From NCBI GenBank assembly GCA_046154185.1, contig JBJXGE010000043.1:80500-144499 (forward strand): a stretch of 64,000 bases of DNA, read 5' to 3'. The notes beneath the pieces were generated by a model. That model was not told the DNA's origin and made no database searches. It worked only from the letters and a program-made list of their open reading frames with translations. Below are positions 43,090-52,318 of this stretch, piece by piece (the stretch's first letter is position 1; the number at the start of each line of letters is the position of its first letter). Both the position numbers and the translations under genes were made by a program. The stretch comes from JBJXGE01 sp046154185. Its GTDB lineage: Bacteria; Planctomycetota; UBA8108; UBA1146; JAJFFE01.

Positions 43090-44708
43090 TGGCGGCCCAG
43101 CGGCTCTTCGGTATCGAGACTGAGTACGCGCTTTGCGGAGTCGCGGCGAACGGCGCACGTGCCACCGATGATCTGGCGGCCCGCATGATGCGGATGGCGC
43201 GCTCGTCGCTCAGACACTTGCCGGGACGTGAGTCGTCCGGCATGTTCCTCGAGAACGGCGCGCGCTTCTATCTCGATAGCGGTTCACATCCGGAATTCGC
43301 TTCACCGGAATGCACCGAGCCAGCGGAAGCTGTGCGTTACGTGCTCGCGGGCGAACTCGTGCTGACGCAGATTCTCGAACGACTGAAAACCGAGCTACCG
43401 ACAACTGAAATGCTGTTGTGGCGTGCGAACGTCGATTACTTGAACGGCGCGACTTGGGGACAACACGAGTCGCACCTGCATCGCGCAAAACCAAAAACGC
43501 TTCAGTGCGATCTCATTCCGCACTTGGTGTCGCGCATCATTTACACCGGCGCCGGCGGTTTCGACAGTCTAGGCCCCGGCATTGAGTTCTTGATCTCGCC
43601 GCGCGTCGCGCACTTGAAACAAGCGGTGTCTGCCAGCTCTACTTCGAACCGCGGGATCTTTCACACGAAAGAAGAACATCTGGCGCGAAATGGCGCGCGA
43701 CGGCTGCATATCATCTGCGGCGAGACATTGTGCGGACAGCTCGGCGCGTGGCTCAAGGTGGCAACAACGGCGCTGATCGTGGCGCTATCCGAAGCGGGCT
43801 TAGCGCCCGGTGCCGACGTTGCTTTGGCGAGTCCACTCGACGCTATGCGAACCTTCGCAGCCGACGTCCAGTGCAGCGCGAAAGCGACCGCGCAGACAGG
43901 ACAAGACACCCTCTCGGCAGTCGACATTCAGCGCCACTACTTGGCGGCGTGCGAAGCCGCGCGCGGCCGCGAGTTCATGCCGGTGTGGGCGGATGAAGCC
44001 TGCGTACGGTGGCGCGACGTGCTCGACCGGCTCGCGCGCGGCGCGACGGGCGTCGAGTCGCGACTCGATTGGGCCATGAAGCTGCGACTCTTTGAGTCGC
44101 ACATTGCACGCCGCGGTTTCGACCGCCGTTCGCTGGCTACGTGGAATCGCTTTGCCCACGAGCGGCGTCGGCGCAAGCTCAAGCTCGCCGCAACCGAACT
44201 CGATCAGCAAACGCCCGAGATCATCGCGTTCCTGCGCAACTTGCCGCTCGCTCAGGGCGGAAAGCGCCCGCTGCAACAGGATGACAAGCTACCGCCCGAC
44301 CAGATCAATGAGCTGCTCCGACAACATGATCTCGATGGCTCCGGGCTCGAGCGTTTCGAAAACTTGCGCGCAGAGTTGTTTGAGATCGATGTGCGCTTTG
44401 GGCAGCTCGGCGGCGACGGAATCTTCACCGCGCTGGACAAGGCAGGTGTGCTCGATCATGTCGTCGCGGGAGTGGAGCGCATCGAGGACGCCGTCACGAA
44501 AGCGCCGCCGTTCACGCGCGCGCACGCGCGAGGCGCCGCCATCGTCCAGCTCATAAGCGAGGCCAACGCGGCTTGCGAGTGGGACCGCGTTTACGATCTC
44601 AAAAATAGTCGCGTGCTCGAACTCGGCGACCCGTTCGATACTGAGGGGCGTTGGGTTACGTTGCAAAAGAATCGTTTGCCGACCGAGGCCACCATGAGTG
44701 AGCTCTGA
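43089..44708 (+). CDS. PafA-like Pup ligase
   Basis: A 539-residue glutamine-synthetase-fold ligase. GTG 43089 overlaps the Pup-like stop. It keeps the classical nucleotide-binding start FGIETEYA (7-14) and NGARFYLDSGSHPEFASPEC (56-75). Asp63 corresponds to the catalytic base of mycobacterial PafA. WGQHESHL and IIYTGAGGFD match later PafA segments. PafA joins the terminal Glu of Pup to substrate lysines using ATP. The protein is longer than typical PafA (~450 aa), with extra C-terminal sequence (~400-539). It is the last gene of the operon; the next gene lies 95 bases on and is unrelated. Confidence 0.86.
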   Translation: MAAQRLFGIETEYALCGVAANGARATDDLAARMMRMARSSLRHLPGRESSGMFLENGARFYLDSGSHPEFASPECTEPAEAVRYVLAGELVLTQILERLKTELPTTEMLLWRANVDYLNGATWGQHESHLHRAKPKTLQCDLIPHLVSRIIYTGAGGFDSLGPGIEFLISPRVAHLKQAVSASSTSNRGIFHTKEEHLARNGARRLHIICGETLCGQLGAWLKVATTALIVALSEAGLAPGADVALASPLDAMRTFAADVQCSAKATAQTGQDTLSAVDIQRHYLAACEAARGREFMPVWADEACVRWRDVLDRLARGATGVESRLDWAMKLRLFESHIARRGFDRRSLATWNRFAHERRRRKLKLAATELDQQTPEIIAFLRNLPLAQGGKRPLQQDDKLPPDQINELLRQHDLDGSGLERFENLRAELFEIDVRFGQLGGDGIFTALDKAGVLDHVVAGVERIEDAVTKAPPFTRAHARGAAIVQLISEANAACEWDRVYDLKNSRVLELGDPFDTEGRWVTLQKNRLPTEATMSEL

Positions 44709-44803
44709 CCGGGCGAGGCGCCGACGGGTGATTCCCTTGCGACTTTTCACACGACACGGCAACTTGCGCGACTGGGACCGTCCCGGGGTTTAGAAAAAGA
44801 GTC

Positions 44804-45967
44804 GTGGTGGCGAGCGGATTCCTCTACTTGGCGATCGCAGCGACCATTGCGGCAACGGCGGCGCTCGTCGAACTGGCGCTCGGCAACCGCCGCATTCGCG
44901 AGTTGCGCGCGCTGCCGCCTGGTCCACGCGCGAACTGGCCGAAACTCTCGGTGATCGTGGCAGCGCGAGACGAAGAGCGCCACATCGAGGAGGCGCTCGC
45001 ATCGCTGCTGGCACTCGACTATGACGACCTGGAAATCGTCGCGATCGATGATCGCTCGACCGATGCCACGGGCGCGGTGCTCGATCGTCTGGCTACGTGC
45101 GCGCCGCGCTTGCGCGTGCTCCACGTGCACGAGTTGCCGTCCGGTTGGCTCGGCAAGAACCACGCGCTCGCGCGTGGCGCCGAACTCGCGACCGGCGAAT
45201 TGTTGCTCTTCGTCGACGCGGATGTCGTGCTGGAAAAAAGCGCCGCGCGCCGCGCGGTGCATGCGCTGATCGAAAGCAAACTCGACCACTTGACGGCGTC
45301 TCCGCATCTGCGCGTTCCGCACGCGGCCGGCGGCCTCAGCCTCGCCATCACGACGTTCACGGTGTTCTTTGGGCTCTTCATCAGACCTTGGAACGCGACG
45401 AAGCCCGGCCCGCGGGGTGCGGTCGGCATTGGGGCGTTCAATTTGCTGCGCGCCGCCACCTATCGCGCCATCGGCACGCATCGAGCCATCGCGTTGCGGC
45501 CCGACGATGACATCAAACTCGGCAAACTCGTGAAGTTGCACGGCGGGCGGCAGGAGTTGGTCTTCGGCTTAGAACTCGTGCACGTCGAATGGTACGCGAC
45601 GCTGCGCCAAATGGTGCGCGGTCTCGAGAAAAACATGTTCGCGGGAGTCGAGTACCGCCTCTCGGCGGTGATCGCGAGCACCGCCCTGATCGGCGCCGGC
45701 ATCTGCTGGCCGTATGTCGGCGTTTTCACGACCACCGGCGCGACGCAATGGTTGTCGATGGCGACTTCGCTCTTGTGGACAACGATCGCGCTCGGCGCCG
45801 CCCGTAAATTGCGCCAACCGACTTATCTCGCGCTTGGATTCCCGCTCGGCGTTTTGATCTTCCTCTATATGTTCTGGCGTTCGACGATCCTCGCGCTTGC
45901 ACGCGGCGGAATCATCTGGCGCGGCACGCTCTATCCGCTCGCGCAACTGCGACGAAATCGCATCTGA
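44804..45967 (+). CDS. Membrane glycosyltransferase, family 2
   Basis: A 387-residue protein from GTG 44804 (GTG 44807 is possible). An N-terminal membrane helix is followed by a GT-A fold: KLSVIVAARDEERHIEEAL (nucleotide-sugar site), AIDDRSTD, and LLFVDADVVLEKSA carrying the metal-binding Asp-x-Asp. RPDDDIKLG contains the later acidic motif. Two to three C-terminal membrane helices follow. The layout resembles hopanoid-associated HpnB or carotenoid CrtQ-type transferases, which glycosylate lipids. Although it follows the tagging operon, nothing ties it functionally to it. It converges on the next gene with a 10-base gap. Confidence 0.83.
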   Translation: MVASGFLYLAIAATIAATAALVELALGNRRIRELRALPPGPRANWPKLSVIVAARDEERHIEEALASLLALDYDDLEIVAIDDRSTDATGAVLDRLATCAPRLRVLHVHELPSGWLGKNHALARGAELATGELLLFVDADVVLEKSAARRAVHALIESKLDHLTASPHLRVPHAAGGLSLAITTFTVFFGLFIRPWNATKPGPRGAVGIGAFNLLRAATYRAIGTHRAIALRPDDDIKLGKLVKLHGGRQELVFGLELVHVEWYATLRQMVRGLEKNMFAGVEYRLSAVIASTALIGAGICWPYVGVFTTTGATQWLSMATSLLWTTIALGAARKLRQPTYLALGFPLGVLIFLYMFWRSTILALARGGIIWRGTLYPLAQLRRNRI

Positions 45968-45977
45968 GCCGGTTGGA

Positions 45978-46877
45978 TCAATTGCCGCCTTCTTCGGTCG
46001 GGTTGAGCCGCGCAGAATAACTGCTACTCGCGGCGGACGCGCTCGCCCAAATGCGACCTTCGGCGGTTTGGAGCGCCACGGCGTCGATCTCGTTCCAACC
46101 GGCAACCAGCGATGTATCGAGCGTGATTCGGATGCTCTGGGTCGCGAAGCCGAGGCCATAGGGCACGACGAACTCGGCGGGGCTCGACTTGTCGGGATCA
46201 TCGCGCCCTTGCCACACCGTGTGATAGCGACGCTTGGCGTCGAGCGCTTCGACGCGGATGATGGCGCCCGGATTATAGGTCTCGCGAATCACGATCGCGG
46301 TGGGCACAACGAAGGAGTCGAAGTGCGCTTCGAGCCATTCTCGGCCGCCATCGGGTTCGAGGCTCGCCCACGCGGTGACTCGATCGCCATCCGTCAGCGT
46401 ATCCGGTTCGCCGATGATTTGATCACTCCCCCAATTCGGCGCGTCGGGGTTGTTGCCAACGACGGGCGCTGGCTGCCAGACTATCGCTTCGCCGAAACTA
46501 GAAGTCGAAGCGATCCGATTTTTTGCAACTGCGTTCACCGCGACGCCGGCTCGCAAATCTTCAAACTCGCGACGAAGTGCCGCCAATTCCTCGACCAGAG
46601 CCGACTCGCTTGGCGCAATCGCGCCGGGCTCGACGCTCGGCGCAGCTCGCCAAGCTTCGAGTGCGAGCACGCGCTGCTCGAGCGCGGAGAGTCGCTCCCC
46701 GACTTCGCTCCGAAGTTGGTCAATACTGCGCTGTCCTCTGGCTATCCCGTGCCCAGACTCGCGTGTGAGCTGCTCGAGGTCACTCAGCCGCGCCGAAATC
46801 CAATAGCCACCGGCGCAACACAGGAACACGAATATCCACGGCAAATATCGAACTGCGGTGCTCGGCTCCTGCGACAT
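45978..46877 (-). CDS. Membrane-anchored protein with coiled coil and discoidin-like domain
   Basis: A 299-residue protein from ATG 46877 (AAAGG 8 bases upstream; ATG 46946 lacks a binding site). One transmembrane helix (~12-28, YLPWIFVFLCCAGGYW), a coiled coil (~30-110, LEQLTRES through LRREFEDLRAG), then an F5/8 type C (discoidin)-like beta-sandwich (~150-285: VTAWASLEPDGGREWLEAHF, YNPGAIIRVEALD, QSIRITLDTS). Such domains bind carbohydrates or lipids outside the cell. It follows the tethered sigma gene (46982) on the same strand and may be its extracytoplasmic partner. That link is positional only. Confidence 0.72.
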   Translation of the reverse strand: MSQEPSTAVRYLPWIFVFLCCAGGYWISARLSDLEQLTRESGHGIARGQRSIDQLRSEVGERLSALEQRVLALEAWRAAPSVEPGAIAPSESALVEELAALRREFEDLRAGVAVNAVAKNRIASTSSFGEAIVWQPAPVVGNNPDAPNWGSDQIIGEPDTLTDGDRVTAWASLEPDGGREWLEAHFDSFVVPTAIVIRETYNPGAIIRVEALDAKRRYHTVWQGRDDPDKSSPAEFVVPYGLGFATQSIRITLDTSLVAGWNEIDAVALQTAEGRIWASASAASSSYSARLNPTEEGGN

Positions 46878-46981
46878 GTCCAGACCTTTCGCAGCGCGGA
46901 CGACGATCGACTCATGATCTCGCTCGAAGTGAGCGACGTCAATCATCGTGGCGCCGCGGACCCGGCCGCAGCGGTCGGGAA

Positions 46982-49795
46982 TCAATCGCTTGGGCAAATC
47001 CGAATCGTGTCGCCGCCGATCTCGGTCCGTAGCCGCCGCCACTCGACGATACTCTGCAGCAGGTCGCCGGGGCGACCTGCCAACGCGTAACATTCGAGAT
47101 GCTCGGCGCCCGCCGCGACTAGCGGGTCGAGCACTAGCGCCAAGCCACGCACTTCGCCAGGCGCGAATTCGAGCCGGCAAACGGGCGCGATCAACGCGAC
47201 GAATCCCGCGAGGCCAAGGCCCGCGAAGGTCGAAATTGTCGCTTCGTTCGCGAAGTATCCCGCCAGGGTGTTCTGCGTGGCCACCGACGCGGCGAGTTCG
47301 ACCGCCAGTGTGCGCAGCTCCCCGGGCCGCAGGTCGTCGACGCGAATAGTCACCGGCGCGAGTTCACGACCCGAGACTTCTAGACGGTAGCTCCCGCGCA
47401 GAAGTGACAACTCGACCAGATCCGCGGCGTCGCGCAGATAACAGCAACAGCGTTCGTTGTCGACACGAATGGCGCGCACGGTCGGCCGCGAATTGCTGCG
47501 ACCCGTAAACTGCAACTGCACGACGGCGACTTCTTGCTCGCGCGCGTCGAGAGAAACCTCGGTGAGCGCTTGTGCGCCCGATATCTCAACCACACGCGCC
47601 GCGAGATTGCGATCCGGGATCTCGCCTTTTCCGAACTGATCGCTCACTTCGAGCCAATAGCGACCGGCCGGCAGTCCCACGAAGCGAAATTCGCCGTCCG
47701 CCTCCGGATCGGCCGAGATGGTTGTCAGCGGAATTCCCGGAGTTTCCAAAACGGGCGAGAGCCACGCTTCACGCCGACCGGTGGGCCGCTCGGCAGAGAC
47801 AAGCTTCGCGACGTCAACGCGCAACTCGACTCCATCGGTCAGCAGCAACCGCTCGAGCGCACGACCACCGGCGCTCAGTGACACGGTGCGACTTGCCAGC
47901 GGCAACTCGCCGCGATACACCGCCAACGCATAGTCACCGGACGCCAAATCGAGTAACTGCAATTCACCGTGCGCATCGGTCGCCGCTTCGACGACGAGCA
48001 CGCCACCCGCATAGAGCCGCACGGTCGCGCCACGAATCGGCAGATTGGCAATTCGATGCCACACCCGCACGTCGATGGTCGCGCCTCGCTCCATCTGCAC
48101 GGACTCGACGCGCTCCGAGTTGGCATCAATGCGCACTCGCTTCGTCACGAAGCCGGGCGCACTGACGCGCAGCGCATAGCTCGCGGGCGGCAATAAGTTG
48201 AGTTCGAACGCTCCCTCCGGGTCGGTGTGGGTGGAACGTGCCACCGGTTCGAGCCGCGGCGCCTCGACAGCGCCGCTGAAAAGCGCGCCCACGACCAGGA
48301 TTTCCGCACCGGCGATGGGCTGACCGTTCGCATCGACGACGCGGCCGCGGAGCGCCATCGCGGGTTGCAAAGTCAGTGACACTTCGCGCCGCGTCTCCGC
48401 AGCAACGTGACCGGCGTGGTGTTGCGCAATCTGATAATGCTCTAGTCGCATCTCAATCTCGAAACCGTCAGGGCTCATCGACATCGTTTGGCCCCTGAAC
48501 GGCTGCGGCGCTTGCGTCCAATCGACGGCGGCGATCGGCTCGGCGACCGTGGCCTCGGCCTCGGAGTTTTTCGGGGCGCTCGGTTCCGCTTTGGCTGCTG
48601 CACGCCGCGCGGCGTCTCTGCGCATGATCGCTCGCACGATATCGTCGGGCGTGAGTTTCGCTGAATCAGACTCCTTGAGGTGCGCGGCCAACGAATCCGG
48701 TTGCTCCGGCACGCGCAGAAACTCGTAGTAGCCGTTGGCATCGGTGATCGTCGTGGCTCGCAGCTCGCCACTCGGAGATTCCTTGAGAAAAACGCTCACG
48801 CCGGGAACCGGCTGCCCGGCTTCGTCACGGGCGAAGCCGTAGATTTGCGCCTTGAGTTCGGGCGCGGCGCTGGGCGACGGCTCGGGCGCCGTGGGCGGGG
48901 TCGTCGGTGCCATCGCATCGACAGTCGCGGGTGCACTTGCCAGTACTGAACGAACGCCGCCCGCGATTCGCACGGTCTCGTCAGGCGCCCCGGAGAATAC
49001 GAAAATCCCGACACCGACCGCGGCGAGCAATCCAACGGCAGAAAGCGGCCAAATGCGGCTTGATCGCACCGCCGAGACGCTCGCTCGCGTAGCGCCGAGC
49101 ACAGTCGCGCTCGTGCCGCTCGACATCGCCGACCCGAGCCCGGCGAACCCACCGAAGCTCGCGATCTCCATCGCCACGCGCTCGACGATACGACGCTCGA
49201 GTGCGGGCGGAGTCGGCGGCCAAGCGGACACGGAATCCAATAAGTTGTCGAGTCCGCTCGGCGCTGCGAGCACCGCCGCGTTTGCGCTCGTCAGCGTCTC
49301 ACGCAGCCGCTGCTTCGCTGTGTGGATTCGGCGCGCGACGGTGCCGGCGGGACAATCGAGCGTGCTCGCGATCTCGTCGTGCTTGAGTCCTTCTTGATAA
49401 TGCAGCACGACCGGCAACCGCAACTCCTCGGGCAGTTGCTCGATCGCGTGGCGTAGCTCGTCGCGATCGTCGGTCGTCATGCCGCCCCCCTTTCGCTCGC
49501 TGTTGCGCCGCTTGACCCACTCCGTTTCAAAACCGCGGCGATTGCGTCGACCGCGCAGCGACTTGCGACCGGCGTTGATGGCGACGCGCGCGAGCCACGC
49601 GCGCAACACATCTTGCGCCGGTGGTTGTGCGGCTGAACGCACGAGCGCAAGAAACGTCGCTTGCGCGACGTCTTCGGCGTCGGCCGCATGCTGCGTCACG
49701 GCGTACGCGATGCGATGCACCATCGCATGATGGTCTTTCACCGCGCCCTCGATCCACGCGCGGAGTTCCGTTCCGGATTCGAGTTGCGTCGCCAT
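46982..49795 (-). CDS. Second ECF sigma factor fused to a membrane-anchored Ig-like region
   Basis: A 937-residue protein from ATG 49795 (AGAGGA upstream). Residues ~10-170 are an ECF sigma factor (DAEDVAQATFLALV; KHDEIASTLDCPAGTVARRIH). A transmembrane helix spans ~248-268, followed by carboxypeptidase-regulatory-like modules (GQPVPGVSVFLKE; GQPIAGAEILVVGALFSG; LPIRGATVRLYAGG) and a C-terminal ~70-residue STN-like domain (DLLQSIVEWRRLRTEIGGDTIRIC). Architecture and order are the same as for the protein at 30039-32792, but sequence similarity outside the sigma part is modest, so this is an old family rather than a recent copy. Confidence 0.82.
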   Translation of the reverse strand: MATQLESGTELRAWIEGAVKDHHAMVHRIAYAVTQHAADAEDVAQATFLALVRSAAQPPAQDVLRAWLARVAINAGRKSLRGRRNRRGFETEWVKRRNSERKGGGMTTDDRDELRHAIEQLPEELRLPVVLHYQEGLKHDEIASTLDCPAGTVARRIHTAKQRLRETLTSANAAVLAAPSGLDNLLDSVSAWPPTPPALERRIVERVAMEIASFGGFAGLGSAMSSGTSATVLGATRASVSAVRSSRIWPLSAVGLLAAVGVGIFVFSGAPDETVRIAGGVRSVLASAPATVDAMAPTTPPTAPEPSPSAAPELKAQIYGFARDEAGQPVPGVSVFLKESPSGELRATTITDANGYYEFLRVPEQPDSLAAHLKESDSAKLTPDDIVRAIMRRDAARRAAAKAEPSAPKNSEAEATVAEPIAAVDWTQAPQPFRGQTMSMSPDGFEIEMRLEHYQIAQHHAGHVAAETRREVSLTLQPAMALRGRVVDANGQPIAGAEILVVGALFSGAVEAPRLEPVARSTHTDPEGAFELNLLPPASYALRVSAPGFVTKRVRIDANSERVESVQMERGATIDVRVWHRIANLPIRGATVRLYAGGVLVVEAATDAHGELQLLDLASGDYALAVYRGELPLASRTVSLSAGGRALERLLLTDGVELRVDVAKLVSAERPTGRREAWLSPVLETPGIPLTTISADPEADGEFRFVGLPAGRYWLEVSDQFGKGEIPDRNLAARVVEISGAQALTEVSLDAREQEVAVVQLQFTGRSNSRPTVRAIRVDNERCCCYLRDAADLVELSLLRGSYRLEVSGRELAPVTIRVDDLRPGELRTLAVELAASVATQNTLAGYFANEATISTFAGLGLAGFVALIAPVCRLEFAPGEVRGLALVLDPLVAAGAEHLECYALAGRPGDLLQSIVEWRRLRTEIGGDTIRICPSD

Positions 49796-49968
49796 TGTGT
49801 CGTCCTCTCTGCGGGAAGTCGTCGCGCCGCATCCCGACGCGTCTGCCTGTAAATCCCGCGGTGGGCCGATTTCTTCGCGGCCCGCCGAAATTTTTCGCAA
49901 ATGCCCGCGCGTCGATCGAAGTTGCGCTCTATCTTACCTAACGAACGGCGCAGGAGAGGACGAAGAAC

Positions 49969-51276
49969 TTGGGCCAGACCGAAGCGAGCGAAACGGGGCG
50001 GGCGCTCATCGAGGAGTGTCAGACGCTGCGGAAAGCCGGTGACACACCGACGGCGCTAGCCCGTTGCCGCGCGTTCCTTGCCCGCGAGCCGCACGCGGTG
50101 GGCGTGTTGCGATTCGCGGGCATCTGTGCCGCGGAACTCGGCGAGCTCGATGCCGCGACCCAATACCTCGAGCAGGCGACGGGGCTCGCGCCGCAACATT
50201 CGCAAACACACAACAATCTCGGCAACGTGCGAAAACTGCGCGGCGAAAGCGCCGCCGCCCTCGCGAGCTACGCCCGCGCTGCCGCGACCGACCCGGAAAA
50301 CGCGCTCGCTCACTTCAATCATGGGCTCGCGCTCTATGAAGCAAAGGACTATGCCGCGGCGGAAGCGAGCTACGCGCGCGCGATTGCGCTGAAGCCCACA
50401 TTTGCGGACGCGCACAACAATCGCGGCTTGGCGCTGCGGCGGATGTTGCGCGCGGACGATGCGCTTGCGAGTTACCAGCGCGCGATCGAGCTCCAACCTC
50501 GTCACGCCGAAGCGTACGAGAATCTCGGCGCCATCTATCGGGATCGCGACGACTCGGCGCAAGCGAGCCAGTACTTTGAGCGGGCGATAGAACTCGATCC
50601 GCGGCGCGATCACCTGCGTCACATCATCGCGAGCATGGCGGGCATCACGACGCAGGCGCCACCGCCGCGTTACATCGAACACTTGTTCGATCGTTTCGCC
50701 GACGACTTTGACAAGACTCTGACGGAGGAACTCGAGTATCGAGCGCCGAGCGCAGTCAAGTCGGTGGTCGTGCGTCACGCGCCACCCGCGCGCCGGTTTG
50801 CCAACGCTGTCGATCTCGGCTGCGGCACCGGACTCTGCGGCGTCGAGTTGCGCCCGCTGTGTGAAAAATTGCTCGGCATCGATCTCTCGACGAAAATGTT
50901 GGACGGCGCGCGCGCGAAACACATCTACGACGAACTCGTGCAAGGCGAACTCGTGCCCGCGCTCGCTGACACGCACGCCACGTTTGATCTTTTCACGGCC
51001 GCGGACGTCTTCGTCTATCTTGGCGACCTCGTGCCGATCTTCGCGCGAGTCGCCGCCCAATCGCGGCCGGGTGCGCTCTTCGCGTTCACGACCGAAATTT
51101 CCAACCAGCAGAACTACGAGTTGCAGCCGAACGGTCGCTATGCGCATGCCCGTGACTACGTAGAGTCGCTCGCGGCGGGCGCGGGTTTCGCCCGCGTCGA
51201 GTGCGAACGCGTCGACCTACGGCTCGAACACGGTGCAGCCGTGCCCGGATTCTGTTATCTCTTCCGCAAGGACTGA
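49969..51276 (+). CDS. TPR-repeat protein with C-terminal SAM methyltransferase
   Basis: A 435-residue protein from TTG 49969 with AGGAG 12 bases upstream. Residues ~10-215 contain five to six TPR units (for example NLGNVRKLRGESAAALASYARAAATDP; NRGLALRRMLRADDALASYQRAIELQP). The rest is a class I methyltransferase: motif I VDLGCGTGLCG, LGIDLSTKMLDGARAK and DLFTAADVFVYLGDL. This TPR-methyltransferase pairing occurs in many bacteria, often beside sugar or secretion genes. The substrate is unknown. It is followed closely by a MoeB/ThiF-type gene, possibly an operon. Confidence 0.83.
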   Translation: MGQTEASETGRALIEECQTLRKAGDTPTALARCRAFLAREPHAVGVLRFAGICAAELGELDAATQYLEQATGLAPQHSQTHNNLGNVRKLRGESAAALASYARAAATDPENALAHFNHGLALYEAKDYAAAEASYARAIALKPTFADAHNNRGLALRRMLRADDALASYQRAIELQPRHAEAYENLGAIYRDRDDSAQASQYFERAIELDPRRDHLRHIIASMAGITTQAPPPRYIEHLFDRFADDFDKTLTEELEYRAPSAVKSVVVRHAPPARRFANAVDLGCGTGLCGVELRPLCEKLLGIDLSTKMLDGARAKHIYDELVQGELVPALADTHATFDLFTAADVFVYLGDLVPIFARVAAQSRPGALFAFTTEISNQQNYELQPNGRYAHARDYVESLAAGAGFARVECERVDLRLEHGAAVPGFCYLFRKD

Positions 51277-51301
51277 TCGCTGGAGATCGCAGGAGTTGAA
51301 T

Positions 51302-52318
51302 TTGGCGGATCGTTACTCGCGGCAACGACTACTCGGGATCATCGGCGATGCTGGACAAGCACGGCTGCGGGCGGCACGCGTGCTGCTCGTCGGTTGCGGC
51401 GCGCTTGGCACGCACATAGCGCAACACTTGGTGCGCGCCGGAGTCGGTACGTTGAGAATCTGCGATCGCGACTATGTCGATCTCGACAATCTGCAGCGGC
51501 AGGTCCTCTACGACGAAGATGACGTGCGCGCACAACTACCGAAGGCGGTCGCGGCCGAGCGCAAACTCACGCGCATCAATTCAGAGGTCGTGATCGACGC
51601 CAGGGTCACGGACGCGACGGCGCAGACGATTCACGGGCTCCTGGAGCACATCGATCTCGTGCTCGACGGCACCGACAATTTTGAAACTCGCTATCTCCTC
51701 AATGACGCGTGTGTCGAAGTTGGCCGGCCGTGGGTGTATGGGGGTTGTGTTGCAACGCATGGGATGGTGCTCGCGGTTGTGCCGGGTGAAACACCTTGTT
51801 TCGCGTGCGTCGTGCCGGAAGCGCCCGCGCCCGGCACCGCGGCGACGTGCGACACGGCTGGAGTCCTCGGTCCCGCCGTCGGAATTGTTGCGGCGCTGCA
51901 AGCGACGGAAGCTCTCAAGCTACTCGTCGGCGCGCGCCAAGCGTTGAATCCAAACTTGCAAACCATCGATCCGTGGCGGAATGAATTTCGCAGCTTCACG
52001 ATCCCGCGCAATCTCGACTGCGACGTTTGTGCGCACCGCAACTTTCGCCATTTGCGCGCGGCTGCGGGATCCCAATCCACGGTGTTGTGTGGCCGTAATT
52101 CGGTGCAGATCTCGCCGACCCGCGGCGCGCAGCTCGACTTTGCAGTCGTGGCCGCGCGGTTAGCGACTCATGGCCCCGTGCGGACGAATGAGCACCTGCT
52201 TCGCTTCAACTACGGCGAATTCGAGCTCACGCTTTTCACGGATGGTCGCGCGCTCATCAAAGGCACGGCGGAGCCGGATCGCGCACGGGCGTTCTATGCC
52301 AAGTTCATTGGCGCGTAA
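51302..52318 (+). CDS. MoeB/ThiF-type sulfur-carrier adenylyltransferase
   Basis: A 338-residue protein. TTG 51302 is chosen for its GGAG at 7 bases. It begins DRYSRQRLLGIIGDAGQARL, as in MoeB/HesA. LVGCGALGTHIAQHLVRAG binds ATP, CDRDYVDLDNLQRQ and NACV-like NDACVEVG follow, zinc is bound by CFAC and CDVC pairs, and the conserved Cys lies in ATCDTAGVLGP. A C-terminal ~75-residue domain (VQISPTRGAQLDF to ALIKGT) is common in this subfamily. It normally activates MoaD or ThiS for molybdopterin or thiamine synthesis. No such carrier is adjacent. It is a distinct protein from the E1 at 35492 (no extra C-terminal domain). Confidence 0.85.
   Translation: MADRYSRQRLLGIIGDAGQARLRAARVLLVGCGALGTHIAQHLVRAGVGTLRICDRDYVDLDNLQRQVLYDEDDVRAQLPKAVAAERKLTRINSEVVIDARVTDATAQTIHGLLEHIDLVLDGTDNFETRYLLNDACVEVGRPWVYGGCVATHGMVLAVVPGETPCFACVVPEAPAPGTAATCDTAGVLGPAVGIVAALQATEALKLLVGARQALNPNLQTIDPWRNEFRSFTIPRNLDCDVCAHRNFRHLRAAAGSQSTVLCGRNSVQISPTRGAQLDFAVVAARLATHGPVRTNEHLLRFNYGEFELTLFTDGRALIKGTAEPDRARAFYAKFIGA

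Noticed and set aside
44804..45967. Glycosyltransferase as part of the tagging operon
   Set aside because: Separated by 95 bases from the last tagging gene, no overlap, and a lipid-glycosylation type of enzyme; no functional link visible.
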